From contig PGCO01000003.1 in NCBI GenBank assembly GCA_002786355.1, positions 310,001 through 374,000 on the forward strand: a stretch of DNA of 64,000 bases. Direction: 5' to 3'. Below, piece after piece: positions 7,967-17,126 of the stretch (the stretch's first letter is position 1; each line of letters starts with the position of its first letter). The translations under genes were made by a program, and so were the position numbers. This DNA is from Sediminibacterium sp. FEMGT703S (GTDB lineage Bacteria > Bacteroidota > Bacteroidia > Chitinophagales > Chitinophagaceae). The notes beneath the pieces were generated by a model. That model was not told the origin of the DNA. It saw nothing but the letters and a program-made list of their open reading frames with translations, and ran no database searches.

Positions 7967-10219
7967 TTACGCTTTATTTAGTTGCTTGATATATGGTTGA
8001 TCATACAAACGCTTACCAGTAGCCCGATACAATGCGTTTGCAACTGCAGCAAACACTGGCGGAAAAGGAGGTTCACCTAAACCAGTTGGATCAATATTGT
8101 TCTGTACAAAATGCACGTCAATTTTTTTAGGTGCTTCCCTATGTCTGATGATTCGATATGAATTTAAATTCTTTTGTACGGTGGCTCCTTTGTCTAAAAT
8201 AAGTTCCCCATACAATGCATTTCCAATTCCATCTACCACAGCACCTTCTACCATATTCTTCGCCCCCTCCGGATTCACTACAAAACCGCAATCCATAGCT
8301 GTTACTACTTTTTCTACATAAGGTTGTCCATTCTTCATGGTAATATCAACCACATGTGCAGCATAAGATGCATGACAGAAATAAGCGGATACGCCACGCT
8401 TCGCATTTTTAGTAGCTGGGCTTCCCCAATTTGATTTTTCCTTTAACAATTCCAATACAGCAATAAATCGGCTTGCATCGTAGTCATTAAATTTACCCAC
8501 TGGATTTGCTTTTGCTTTCTTCAACATTTCAATTCGGAAATCCAACGGATCTTTTCCTACTGTTTCTGCCAATTCATCTAAGAAAGATTGTTCTGCACTT
8601 GCATTGAAATTAGAACGAGGTGCTCTATAAGCGCCTATAGTTATATTGGAAGGCATATCCCAACTCTCCGCTAAATAATTGTCAAACACTCCTGCAGGAA
8701 AACGATTTTCATGCAATGGACTTTCTGGTATTCCACCTCCTATTACATGAATAGCAGTTACATTATTGTCTTTATCAATTGCAGCTTTATAAGTCATGAT
8801 ATAAGTAGGCCTATAAATACCATTGGTTAAATCATCTTCTCTGGTATAAATTAATTTAACAGGGGCTTTTACTTTCTTAGAAATATGCCCTGCTTCTACA
8901 ATATAATGCCCATAAGCCCTGCGGCCGAAACCACCACCCATTCTAGCCAATTTCATTTCAATATGTTCAGGCTTAATATCCAAATTGGAAACAATATTTT
9001 GTTTCATCATTTCAGGAATCTGAATAGGTGCAACAAAAAATGCTTTTTCATCGGTAATATGCGCAACACAGCTGATTGGCTCCATGGGATTGTGCGCCAA
9101 AAATGGAGCAGTATAGGTTCTCTCTAATATTTTTGTTGCATTTTTAAACGCCGTTTCAGGATCTCCATCTTTTCTAGCTACACGAGTAGGCTTTTTTTGC
9201 ATTTCATGCATCAACCGCAAATGGGTCTCAGTACTTTCTAATCCTGCAGGAATAATTTCTTCTCTTTTGCCTCCTCTTGCCATCACCATTTCCTTGGTAT
9301 CTTGAATGGGCTCCCATTGAGCCGCTACTTTCTTACGCGCATTCATTACTTCCCAAGTAGAATTACCCACCACTGCAATCAATTTATTAAAAGCACGTGT
9401 ATCAAAACCTGCTTTAGCGTAACCATCTTTATACACTTGAAAATCAAAAATCGCTTTAATGCCTGGCATCTTCATTGCTTCTGCAGCATCAAAAGATTTT
9501 AGCTGCATGCCAAATGCAGGTGGATGTATAACCATGGCAATTAACATCCCTTCCATTGTATAATCTAAGGTGAAAAGGGATTCACCACCCACAATTTCCT
9601 TACCCACTTTATTTTTCTGCGGAGTACCTAATAAAGTAAACTCAGCATTTTTTTTCAATTCTACTTTTTCGGGCTTGGGCAATTTTGCAGCTGCAGTGGC
9701 TAAAGCACCATAGTTCGCAGACTTATTCGATGCTTTATGCATCACTACACCTTTAGAAACAGTGAGCTCAGACATTGGCACACCCCACTCGTTGGCTGCA
9801 GCTTGCATCAATAGAAGTCTAGCCGTTGCACCAGCTGTTCTTAATGGCTTCCAAGCCATGGCCATAGCCCTGCTTCCGCCAGTAAATTGGCTCTTAAAAC
9901 GAGGGGTGTCATAATCCCCCATTTCTACAATTACTTTACTCCAATCTGCTTCTAATTCTTCATTTACCATCATGGGTAAAGATGTCATTACATTGGTGCC
10001 AAACTCTGGATTGGGGTTAAATATTTTTACTTGGTTATCAGGAGTGATTTTAATAAAGCCAGTAAGCTCCACCCAATCCATTTTATCAGTAGCTGCGGCT
10101 ATTGCTTCATTGGGAATTAAATTAGCAAACCAACTAAACCCAATCATCATTCCACCGCCAGTTAAAGAAGTAACTTTTAGGAATGAACGTCTGCTTTGAT
10201 TATTATTTGCGTTTTTCAT
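7967..10219 (-). CDS. Xanthine dehydrogenase family, molybdopterin-binding subunit (Tat-exported, isoquinoline 1-oxidoreductase beta type)
   Basis: A 750-residue large subunit of a molybdenum hydroxylase. The N-terminus has a twin-arginine signal (SRRSFLKVTSLTGG), so the folded enzyme is exported to the periplasm. Cofactor-binding motifs include GGGFGRRAYGHYI and APRSNFNASAEQSFLDELA. The C-terminal GLGEPPFPP contains the conserved Glu that acts as base in this family. The layout matches the IorB/aldehyde oxidase group, fused in two halves. It is cotranscribed with the 2Fe-2S subunit 10 bp upstream, which has no signal of its own and presumably travels with this subunit. No cytochrome c electron acceptor gene is adjacent. 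Substrate is probably an aldehyde or N-heterocycle, unresolved. Confidence 0.9.
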   Translation of the reverse strand: MKNANNNQSRRSFLKVTSLTGGGMMIGFSWFANLIPNEAIAAATDKMDWVELTGFIKITPDNQVKIFNPNPEFGTNVMTSLPMMVNEELEADWSKVIVEMGDYDTPRFKSQFTGGSRAMAMAWKPLRTAGATARLLLMQAAANEWGVPMSELTVSKGVVMHKASNKSANYGALATAAAKLPKPEKVELKKNAEFTLLGTPQKNKVGKEIVGGESLFTLDYTMEGMLIAMVIHPPAFGMQLKSFDAAEAMKMPGIKAIFDFQVYKDGYAKAGFDTRAFNKLIAVVGNSTWEVMNARKKVAAQWEPIQDTKEMVMARGGKREEIIPAGLESTETHLRLMHEMQKKPTRVARKDGDPETAFKNATKILERTYTAPFLAHNPMEPISCVAHITDEKAFFVAPIQIPEMMKQNIVSNLDIKPEHIEMKLARMGGGFGRRAYGHYIVEAGHISKKVKAPVKLIYTREDDLTNGIYRPTYIMTYKAAIDKDNNVTAIHVIGGGIPESPLHENRFPAGVFDNYLAESWDMPSNITIGAYRAPRSNFNASAEQSFLDELAETVGKDPLDFRIEMLKKAKANPVGKFNDYDASRFIAVLELLKEKSNWGSPATKNAKRGVSAYFCHASYAAHVVDITMKNGQPYVEKVVTAMDCGFVVNPEGAKNMVEGAVVDGIGNALYGELILDKGATVQKNLNSYRIIRHREAPKKIDVHFVQNNIDPTGLGEPPFPPVFAAVANALYRATGKRLYDQPYIKQLNKA

Positions 10220-10229
10220 TTGCTAAAAA

Positions 10230-10700
10230 TTATTTTTTAGATGATTTAGCTGCTTGTTGAATAGCTGCTTTGATTCTTAAATAAGTTCCACACCTGCAAA
10301 TATTGCCTGTCATGGCAGATTCTATTTCAGCTTCTGTTGGATTGGGATTGCTTTTTAACAAAGCCACTGCAGACATGATTTGCCCGGTTTGACAATAACC
10401 ACATTGAGCCACATCTAATTCTAGCCAGGCTTTTTGAACAGGATGCATTTCTTTTTCTGTACTTACAATTCCTTCAATAGTAGTGACTGCTTGTGCACCA
10501 ACTGCCGAAACAGGCAATTGACAAGAGCGCATTGCTCTACCATTTAGATGCACAGTGCATGCCCCACAGGCTCCAACCCCACATCCAAACTTGGTACCCA
10601 CTAAATGTAAGTGATCCCTCAAAACCCAAAGCAAAGGAGTAGATGGATCTGCCTCTACTTGTAAAGGTTTGCCATTTACTTTTAGTTGAAATTTTGCCAT
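10230..10700 (-). CDS. (2Fe-2S)-binding subunit of molybdenum hydroxylase (IorA type)
   Basis: A 156-residue electron-transfer subunit. The N-terminal plant-type ferredoxin domain has GCGVGACGACTVHLNG with a distal Cys in RSCQLPV (first 2Fe-2S cluster). The C-terminal helical domain has CGYCQTGQ and NICRCGTYLRI (second cluster). Size and order match IorA and CoxS-like small subunits. It lies 10 bp upstream of the molybdopterin subunit. Having no Tat or Sec signal, it must be carried out by the partner's Tat signal if the enzyme is periplasmic. Confidence 0.93.
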   Translation of the reverse strand: MAKFQLKVNGKPLQVEADPSTPLLWVLRDHLHLVGTKFGCGVGACGACTVHLNGRAMRSCQLPVSAVGAQAVTTIEGIVSTEKEMHPVQKAWLELDVAQCGYCQTGQIMSAVALLKSNPNPTEAEIESAMTGNICRCGTYLRIKAAIQQAAKSSKK

Positions 10701-10717
10701 AACGGAAATATTTTAAA

Positions 10718-11164
10718 TTAATTCGTTTTCAATTTTACAGGTCTTGACAACTTAGAAAAAGTTAGTTGTGCTAAACTCCATTGACCATTTTCCTTAACGT
10801 ACACTTCGGTTACCATAAATGAGTTAATAGCATCATTCCCTCCAACAACTGCAACCAAATCCATATCACTCAATAATACAGCTGTATTGCCTATAAACTT
10901 AACCGCATTACTGTAAACTTCGGCTTTTTTGTACCAGATAAACCCTCCCTTAATGATATCAATTTCTCTTGCTTTACCCCAAGTTCCACCCATATGCACA
11001 AAATCACTTTTATCGTGGAATAAAACGCTTAGTGAATCTACGTTTTTATCAGACATCCATTGCCATTTTTTGGCGGAAAGTTGGATGATTTCATTTTCAG
11101 TTTGTGCAGATGCAGAACCAATGCATAAAATGACGAAAGTCAGGCTTAATATTGTTGTTTTCAT
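10718..11164 (-). CDS. Secreted nuclear transport factor 2-like (DUF4440/SnoaL-like) protein
   Basis: A 148-residue protein with a Sec signal peptide (MKTTILSLTFVILCIGSASAQ) followed by one cone-shaped NTF2-like domain: an N-terminal helix with LSAKKWQWMSDKNVDSLSVLFHDKSDFVHMGG, then FIWYKKAEVYSNAVKF and the VTEVYVKENGQWSLAQLTFS strand pair. Proteins of this fold bind small ligands or act as simple enzymes, and no catalytic residues can be assigned. It is first in the operon with the molybdenum hydroxylase (17 bp upstream of its small subunit), so it may bind the substrate or product in the periplasm. Confidence 0.8.
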   Translation of the reverse strand: MKTTILSLTFVILCIGSASAQTENEIIQLSAKKWQWMSDKNVDSLSVLFHDKSDFVHMGGTWGKAREIDIIKGGFIWYKKAEVYSNAVKFIGNTAVLLSDMDLVAVVGGNDAINSFMVTEVYVKENGQWSLAQLTFSKLSRPVKLKTN

Positions 11165-11272
11165 TATTCAAAGCTCATTCATTACCAACCAATTTTAGTA
11201 TACAAATTACTGATTTACCTACCATTTTTACCAATAATAGCAGTTGTTTGAAAAGAGCGAGGGAACAATGAC

Positions 11273-11280
11273 TATTTTTG
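11273..11280 (+). promoter_or_regulatory. Candidate -7 element (TATTTTTG) of the AraC-family gene
   Basis: TATTTTTG fits TAnnTTTG. A TTTG at 11247-11250 lies 22 bp upstream, slightly longer than the usual 19-21. If this is the promoter, the transcript starts near 11286 and the ATG at 11298 is the translation start rather than the upstream ATG at 11268. Confidence 0.45.
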
Positions 11281-11297
11281 AAATAGAAACCATACAT

Positions 11298-12209
11298 ATG
11301 GAACATATTTATCCAATCAATAATATCAGCCAGTATAATGCAGATAACAATCATAAAACACTGCATCCATTAATAACGGTTATAGATTTCTCCAAAGCGA
11401 GTATGCGTGATTGGGGCAATGTAACAAGCATCAAATTCCAATACGGGATGTACTGTGTTTATTTAAAAGACGTAAAATGTGGAGATCTAAAATATGGACG
11501 TCATTTATATGACTACCAAGCAGGCACTTTGGCTTTTTTTGCTCCTGGACAAGTTATGGAAATGCAAAAACCGCCAGAACCTTATCAGCCCATGGGATTT
11601 GGACTTGTTTTTCATCCAGACTTTTTATTAGGCACTACCCTTGGCAAACGAATAGACGAGTACCAGTTTTTTGATTACGAAACCCACGAAGCCCTTCATT
11701 TATCGGAGGATGAAAGATCAATGATTCAATCTTCTTTTCAAAAAATTCAGTTTGAATTAAATCAACCAATAGATAAACACAGTAAAAAATTAATCGCAGC
11801 CAATATTGAATTGTTTCTAGACTATTGTCAACGTTTTTATGATCGCCAATTTATTACTAGGGACAATATTAACAAAGGACTCTTAGCGAAATTTGAGCAA
11901 TTATTAAAAGACTATTTCAATTCCGAGCAACCGCATCAAATTGGCATACCTGCTGTGTCTTATTTTGCGCAACAATTAAATTTATCTGCCAATTACTTTG
12001 GAGACTTAATTAAAAAAGAAACAGGACAATCTGCCAAAGACTACTTACAAAACAAGACCATTGAAACTGCTAAGAAAAAGATGGTTGAGTCCGATAAAAA
12101 TATCAATGAAATATCAATAGAATTGGGTTTTAAATACCCACAACATTTTACTCGTTTATTTAAACAAAAAGTAGGCATCACTCCCAACGAATACAGAAAT
12201 CTAAACTAA
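11298..12209 (+). CDS. AraC family transcriptional regulator
   Basis: About 303 residues from the ATG at 11298. The in-frame ATG at 11268 is possible but overlaps the candidate -7 element. The N-terminal part (LHPLITVIDFSKA, then LVFHPDFLLGTTL) is the cupin-like sensor domain common in Bacteroidota. The C-terminal 100 residues hold two helix-turn-helix units (FAQQLNLSANYFGDLIKKETGQSAKDYL and INEISIELGFKYPQHFTRLFKQKVGITPNEYR). It is divergent from the NTF2-like/molybdenum hydroxylase operon and may regulate it. Its last 9 bases overlap the convergent FAD/Fe-S oxidase gene. Confidence 0.9.
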   Translation: MEHIYPINNISQYNADNNHKTLHPLITVIDFSKASMRDWGNVTSIKFQYGMYCVYLKDVKCGDLKYGRHLYDYQAGTLAFFAPGQVMEMQKPPEPYQPMGFGLVFHPDFLLGTTLGKRIDEYQFFDYETHEALHLSEDERSMIQSSFQKIQFELNQPIDKHSKKLIAANIELFLDYCQRFYDRQFITRDNINKGLLAKFEQLLKDYFNSEQPHQIGIPAVSYFAQQLNLSANYFGDLIKKETGQSAKDYLQNKTIETAKKKMVESDKNINEISIELGFKYPQHFTRLFKQKVGITPNEYRNLN

Positions 12210-15125
12210 CGCGGCAAACAAGATCTCTACAGGATGCAATGCCATTTCTTTGGTACCATCTTTGATCTGGTGCCTACAAGAAGTGCCAGCGGCAGCAATG
12301 ATTGTGGTATTAGATTTATTACGAACAGCAGGGAACAAGACCAACTCCCCTACTTTTTGCGAAACTTCATAATGCTCTTTTTCATATCCAAAAGAACCCG
12401 CCATTCCACAACATCCGGAAGGAATAATTTCAACGGTAAAGTTTGTAGGCAAAGACAACATTTGTTTACTGTAGTCTTGTGAAGACAAAACTTTCTGGTA
12501 ACAATGTCCATGAATAGCAATATGTTTGGCTTCTGTAGTAAATGAACTGGAATGAATATGACCAGCTTCTATTTCACGAACAATAAACTCTTCAATGGTA
12601 AAACTATTTTGAGCCAGATGGATTGCAGCTTTCTTATTCTCTTGGCTCGCTAAATCTTTGTATTCATCTCTAAGTGTTAACAATGCAGAGGGCTCAATAC
12701 CCACGATTGGCATATCAGCAGAAACCAAGGGAGCCAATAACTGAATATTTTGATTCGCAATAGCAGCAGCTTTGCGTAATAAGCCCTTTGACAAATAAGA
12801 TCTTCCACTTTCTAGATGTTCAGGAATGATTACTTGATAGCCCAATTGTTCTAATAATAAAATGGCTTTCTGTCCAATAGAACTATCTAAGAAATTGGTA
12901 AACTCATCACAGAAAAAATAGACTTTACGTTGCGCAGTATTGGCTTTGTTGGGAATCCTATTTTTATGCCATTTGTTAACTTGAACTTTCCCCAACAGAG
13001 GCATAGTTCTCTCTGGATGAAATCCTACTAAACGATTTGCGATTTTACGTAATGCGGTTGTACCGAAAATTAAGTTGTAAATAGGCTTAAACAAGGAAGC
13101 CAACTTCATTTGTGCCGCAAAATTTCCTACCAATTTAGACCTGAATGGAGTGCCATTCGCATCGTAATAATGTTGTAAGAATTCTGCTTTCATTTTAGTG
13201 ATATCGACACTTGATGGGCACTCAATTTTACACCCCTTGCAACTCAAACATAAGTCCATTGCCTCTTTGATCTCTGCATGATTATAGGGTGTTGCATCAT
13301 TGGGATCACTTAAGAATTGTCTCAGCACATTAGCCCTTGCCCTTGTCGTATTTTTTTCGCTTCGAGTGGCCATAAAACTCGGGCACATTAATCCCCCACT
13401 AATCTCAGACTTTCTACAATCGCCCGACCCTGAACATTTTTCTGCTAATCTCAAAATGCCCTCGTCAGCAGAAAAATCAAACAATGTTTTTCCCAAATTA
13501 ATGGGCTGATGTTGATTCATTCGCAATTGGGTATCCATTGCAGGGGTATTAGTTATTTTCCCTTCATTAAATACTCCTTTAGGATCAAATATGGTCTTAA
13601 CCTGCTTAAATAAATCATATACTTCGTGGCCTACCATTGCAGGAATAAACTCACCACGTAATCTTCCATCTCCATGTTCTCCTGATAAAGACCCATTGTA
13701 TTTTTTAACCAAAGCAGCCGTATCTTTTAAAATAGACCTGAACTGTTGAACCCCTTCGCTTGATTTTAAATTAATAATGGGTTCTACATGCAATTCTCCT
13801 GCACCAGCATGTGCATAATAAGAAGCTTTCACTCCATGCTGCGCTAATAACTGTTGTAATTCTTCAATATACAATGGAAGATCATTGGTAGATACCGCAC
13901 AGTCTTCAATTAAGTTTACTGGCTGTGCATCGCCTCTTAAATTTCTCAATAAACCCAATCCTGCTTTTCGTATATCCCAAGCATATTTGGTAGCTGAATT
14001 GTATAATACAGGGAATGCATATCCTAATGATGCAACGGTTAATGCTTCAATGGTAGCTGTAATTTTTTGATCCAATTCTGCTTTGGTTTCTTCCATGAAT
14101 TCTACCATCAACAATGCAGCAGGATCGCCTTCTATAAAGAATCGATTCTTTTGGTATTCAGGATGACCGATGGTGAAATCCATAATCATTTTATCTACCA
14201 ATTCCGACGCCATGGGTCCATGTTTTAATGCTTCAATATTGGCATATAAGGATTGACTCAACGAATGACAATGTACCACTACTAATCCTACTTCTTTAGG
14301 TGGCAGGGGCAATAAATTCAATTTCAATTCGGTAATAAAAGCAAGTGTACCTTCTGATCCTGCTAGTAGTTTGCATAAATTAAATGGACTGCCGTTTTCT
14401 ACAAACGGATACATTTCAATTAAGGAATCCAATGCATATCCAGTATTTCTTCTGACTACTTCTTTGGAAGGAAAATTCTGCTGGATAAGTGCTTGATTTT
14501 GTTTATCGCTCAAGCGTTCAAAAAGACTTTGATAGATGCTCCCTTCTAAACCATTTGCATGAACTGCATCTTGTAAATCAATATCCTTAAACACAGCTGT
14601 AGAACCATCACTTAAAATAACCGAAGCCTCCATTAAATGATCGCGTGCTGATCCCCATACAATGCTATGCAAGCCACAGGAATTATTCCCCACCATTCCG
14701 CCAATCATGGCTCTATTAGCTGTTGAGGTTTCTGGTCCATACATCAGCCCAAATCCCTTTAGGTAATGGTTTAAATCGTCTCTAATAACACCGGGCTGCA
14801 CCCTACACCAACGTTCTTCAATATTCACTTCAATCATTTGATTAAAGTGTTTCGAAATATCTACCACAATCCCATTACCCACCACTTGGCCGGCCAAGGA
14901 AGTACCGGCTGCTCTAGGAATTATCGTAATGGAATGTTTATTGGCAAAGCCGATGATTGCTTTAATATCTTCATCATGTTGAGGTATCGCAACAGCCAAT
15001 GGCTTCTCTTGATAAACTGAAGCGTCTGTTGAATAAGCCATCAACTGCATTTGGTGTTCTGCACTTAAATCATAATACAGTTCTCCTGATAAGCGATTAG
15101 AAAGTTGTTCTAGCAATTGTTTCAT
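12201..15125 (-). CDS. FAD-binding and (Fe-S)-binding oxidoreductase (GlcD-GlpC fusion; D-2-hydroxyacid dehydrogenase type)
   Basis: A 974-residue fusion. The N-terminal FAD_binding_4 domain has the PP-loop IPRAAGTSLAGQVVG (about 50-65). It is followed by an FAD-oxidase C-terminal domain with the SGEHGDGRLRGEF motif, a ferredoxin-like segment with CSGSGDC and CLSCKGCKIECP, and a CCG domain (GHCYQKVL and IPSGCCGMAGSFGYE). Such enzymes oxidise D-lactate, glycolate or D-2-hydroxyglutarate and pass electrons to the quinone pool. Its start codon overlaps the stop of the TonB receptor gene (TAATG), so it is the last gene of the susC operon. D-lactate (made by MurQ) and glycolate (a possible phosphonate breakdown product) are both plausible substrates. 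Confidence 0.88.
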   Translation of the reverse strand: MKQLLEQLSNRLSGELYYDLSAEHQMQLMAYSTDASVYQEKPLAVAIPQHDEDIKAIIGFANKHSITIIPRAAGTSLAGQVVGNGIVVDISKHFNQMIEVNIEERWCRVQPGVIRDDLNHYLKGFGLMYGPETSTANRAMIGGMVGNNSCGLHSIVWGSARDHLMEASVILSDGSTAVFKDIDLQDAVHANGLEGSIYQSLFERLSDKQNQALIQQNFPSKEVVRRNTGYALDSLIEMYPFVENGSPFNLCKLLAGSEGTLAFITELKLNLLPLPPKEVGLVVVHCHSLSQSLYANIEALKHGPMASELVDKMIMDFTIGHPEYQKNRFFIEGDPAALLMVEFMEETKAELDQKITATIEALTVASLGYAFPVLYNSATKYAWDIRKAGLGLLRNLRGDAQPVNLIEDCAVSTNDLPLYIEELQQLLAQHGVKASYYAHAGAGELHVEPIINLKSSEGVQQFRSILKDTAALVKKYNGSLSGEHGDGRLRGEFIPAMVGHEVYDLFKQVKTIFDPKGVFNEGKITNTPAMDTQLRMNQHQPINLGKTLFDFSADEGILRLAEKCSGSGDCRKSEISGGLMCPSFMATRSEKNTTRARANVLRQFLSDPNDATPYNHAEIKEAMDLCLSCKGCKIECPSSVDITKMKAEFLQHYYDANGTPFRSKLVGNFAAQMKLASLFKPIYNLIFGTTALRKIANRLVGFHPERTMPLLGKVQVNKWHKNRIPNKANTAQRKVYFFCDEFTNFLDSSIGQKAILLLEQLGYQVIIPEHLESGRSYLSKGLLRKAAAIANQNIQLLAPLVSADMPIVGIEPSALLTLRDEYKDLASQENKKAAIHLAQNSFTIEEFIVREIEAGHIHSSSFTTEAKHIAIHGHCYQKVLSSQDYSKQMLSLPTNFTVEIIPSGCCGMAGSFGYEKEHYEVSQKVGELVLFPAVRNKSNTTIIAAAGTSCRHQIKDGTKEMALHPVEILFAALV

Positions 15126-17122
15126 TAAAACCTAAATTGGGCAGAAATATACAAATTCCTTCCCATACCATTAATGCCACTTCCATGCATTCTATAATCG
15201 GCATTAAAAATATTCGTTAATCCTGTGCGGAATTGAACTCCTAACAATTTTGTTGAGACATGAAAATGAAGAATACCAAAGCCAGGAGTTCCTCCTTTAG
15301 GAATTCGATTATCGTCTTTATCACCTTGTGCTAATCTATTTTGGGTAGCAGCATACATATATTCAAGACTGTATTGAATATTGGGCTGTGTCCATTGAAT
15401 AAAAGTTCTTCCATTGAATGGAGGTATTCTTCGCATTGGCTCTGCCCTGGTAGTATTTTGTCCAAATGAATAAGCACCATTACTACTGATCAATAATTTT
15501 TTTGTCAACGCTATTTGGAAATCGTATTCAAGTCCTTTTATAAATGATTCTTGATTGTTCTCTTTAATATACACATTATACCCGCCTACTTGTTGACCAA
15601 CAAGCTGAATACGATTGATAATATTGGTTAAATGCATATAATAAAATGCCATAGACAATTGCAGTTTTTTAGTGTGAATTTTATACCCCAACTCAGTATT
15701 AAAGGTCTTCTCTGGCTTTAATCCATAAGCTGGTACTTCGTACCTAAAATCGACTAAACCCAGTGTTCCCATATCATCAATATTCGGGGCTCTATATCCT
15801 GTACTATAAGATGCATACAAAGATTGGGTTTTACTGATTTGATACAATAATGCTGCATTAAATACCAAGGAAGATGGTTTCACTATTGCAGTATCCACTT
15901 CAATTTGTAATGCATTATATCGAACTCCCGCTTCTACAGTAAACTTACCCAAAGCAAGATGATGTAAACTGTATAGTGAGAAATTTTGCATACTGGCATT
16001 ATTGGGATATAAGCCACGCTGATTAACCGTTGCCCCATTGGCAATAGCTATCTGTTGTTTTGCACTTGTTACCTGATCTGCATAATACTCTACACCAGAA
16101 TTAGCGGTCCAATTAGGATTTAGAACTGAAAAAATATCTGCAGTAAGTCCTACAGTATTCACCCGATCATCTTCTATGAAGCGATTTATATTTCGATTTC
16201 TCCAATAATTTCTGCGCTCTTTGTTTACTTGTGATGACGCAGTGAAACTTAACTTAGACAAAAGCGGGTTCTGCGTTTTCCCTTCCATTTTTAAATAACT
16301 CAAGCTTCTTTGTTGTGGATCAAATTGATAATAAGCAAAATTTTCTAAGGCTACTCGATGATAAAGTGGCACATTATTTTGTTGCAATTGTTGATGGGCA
16401 GCGGTAAGCAACCATTGATTGTTTAATTGCCATTTAAATTTTATATCAAAAGCATTTTCTTTATATCCACTTGGGTGTTGAATTCCAGTGGTATCTCCAC
16501 CTGGCAAGTCACCAAATTTTCTTGCTGTATACCCTACTTGTAATGCCGTTTTAGCAGCACTGTAAACCAATTCTGCTCTCCCCGTATATTCAGCATCATT
16601 ACTCAATACCCTTCCAATAATATTTCCAGACCATTTAGCTTTTTCGGAAAACCCTGGGTCTTTAGTAAATACTTGAATCACTCCTCCCATGGCATCAGAA
16701 CCATATTGCACAGACCCTGTACCCCTTGCAACTTCTATTGATCCAACAGAAAATAAATCAATCGTATTAAAGTATTGATTAGGCCCATATCGGTAAGTGG
16801 CATTATTCAAACGTATGCCATCAATCATTAATAAATTTTGGTTCCCGGTTAATGAACGAACAAAAGGTGAGCCACCACCATGATTGGTCTTTTGAACAAA
16901 TACCCCAGCAGTTCCAACCAATGCTTCAGGACTTGTTCTTGGTTGAAATTGTTGCAGTCCTTGCATCGACAATTTGCTTACAGAGTAAGGACTTAATAAG
17001 CTAGTCTGTTTATTTCTTGTTGCAGTAACCATAACATCTTGCAACAAAATAGCACTATCATTTTGAGCATAAGTTGAAATACTCACTGTAAATACTAGAA
17101 ACGTAAATACTAATTTTCTCAT
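15125..17122 (-). CDS. TonB-dependent receptor (ligand-gated outer-membrane channel)
   Basis: A 665-residue receptor. Signal peptide MRKLVFTFLVFTVSISTYAQ, a possible TonB box region (ILLQDVMVTATR), a plug domain (about 30-150: LLMIDGIRLNN and SIEVARGTGSVQYGSDAMGGVIQV) and a 22-strand-type barrel ending in Phe (YISAQFRF). Size is that of siderophore/vitamin receptors rather than SusC. It lies 4 bp after the phosphoesterase gene and overlaps the oxidase gene by one base, so it is in the same operon. By context it may import a small product or metal released by the phosphoesterase, but the ligand is unknown. Confidence 0.9.
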   Translation of the reverse strand: MRKLVFTFLVFTVSISTYAQNDSAILLQDVMVTATRNKQTSLLSPYSVSKLSMQGLQQFQPRTSPEALVGTAGVFVQKTNHGGGSPFVRSLTGNQNLLMIDGIRLNNATYRYGPNQYFNTIDLFSVGSIEVARGTGSVQYGSDAMGGVIQVFTKDPGFSEKAKWSGNIIGRVLSNDAEYTGRAELVYSAAKTALQVGYTARKFGDLPGGDTTGIQHPSGYKENAFDIKFKWQLNNQWLLTAAHQQLQQNNVPLYHRVALENFAYYQFDPQQRSLSYLKMEGKTQNPLLSKLSFTASSQVNKERRNYWRNRNINRFIEDDRVNTVGLTADIFSVLNPNWTANSGVEYYADQVTSAKQQIAIANGATVNQRGLYPNNASMQNFSLYSLHHLALGKFTVEAGVRYNALQIEVDTAIVKPSSLVFNAALLYQISKTQSLYASYSTGYRAPNIDDMGTLGLVDFRYEVPAYGLKPEKTFNTELGYKIHTKKLQLSMAFYYMHLTNIINRIQLVGQQVGGYNVYIKENNQESFIKGLEYDFQIALTKKLLISSNGAYSFGQNTTRAEPMRRIPPFNGRTFIQWTQPNIQYSLEYMYAATQNRLAQGDKDDNRIPKGGTPGFGILHFHVSTKLLGVQFRTGLTNIFNADYRMHGSGINGMGRNLYISAQFRF

Positions 17123-17126
17123 CCGA

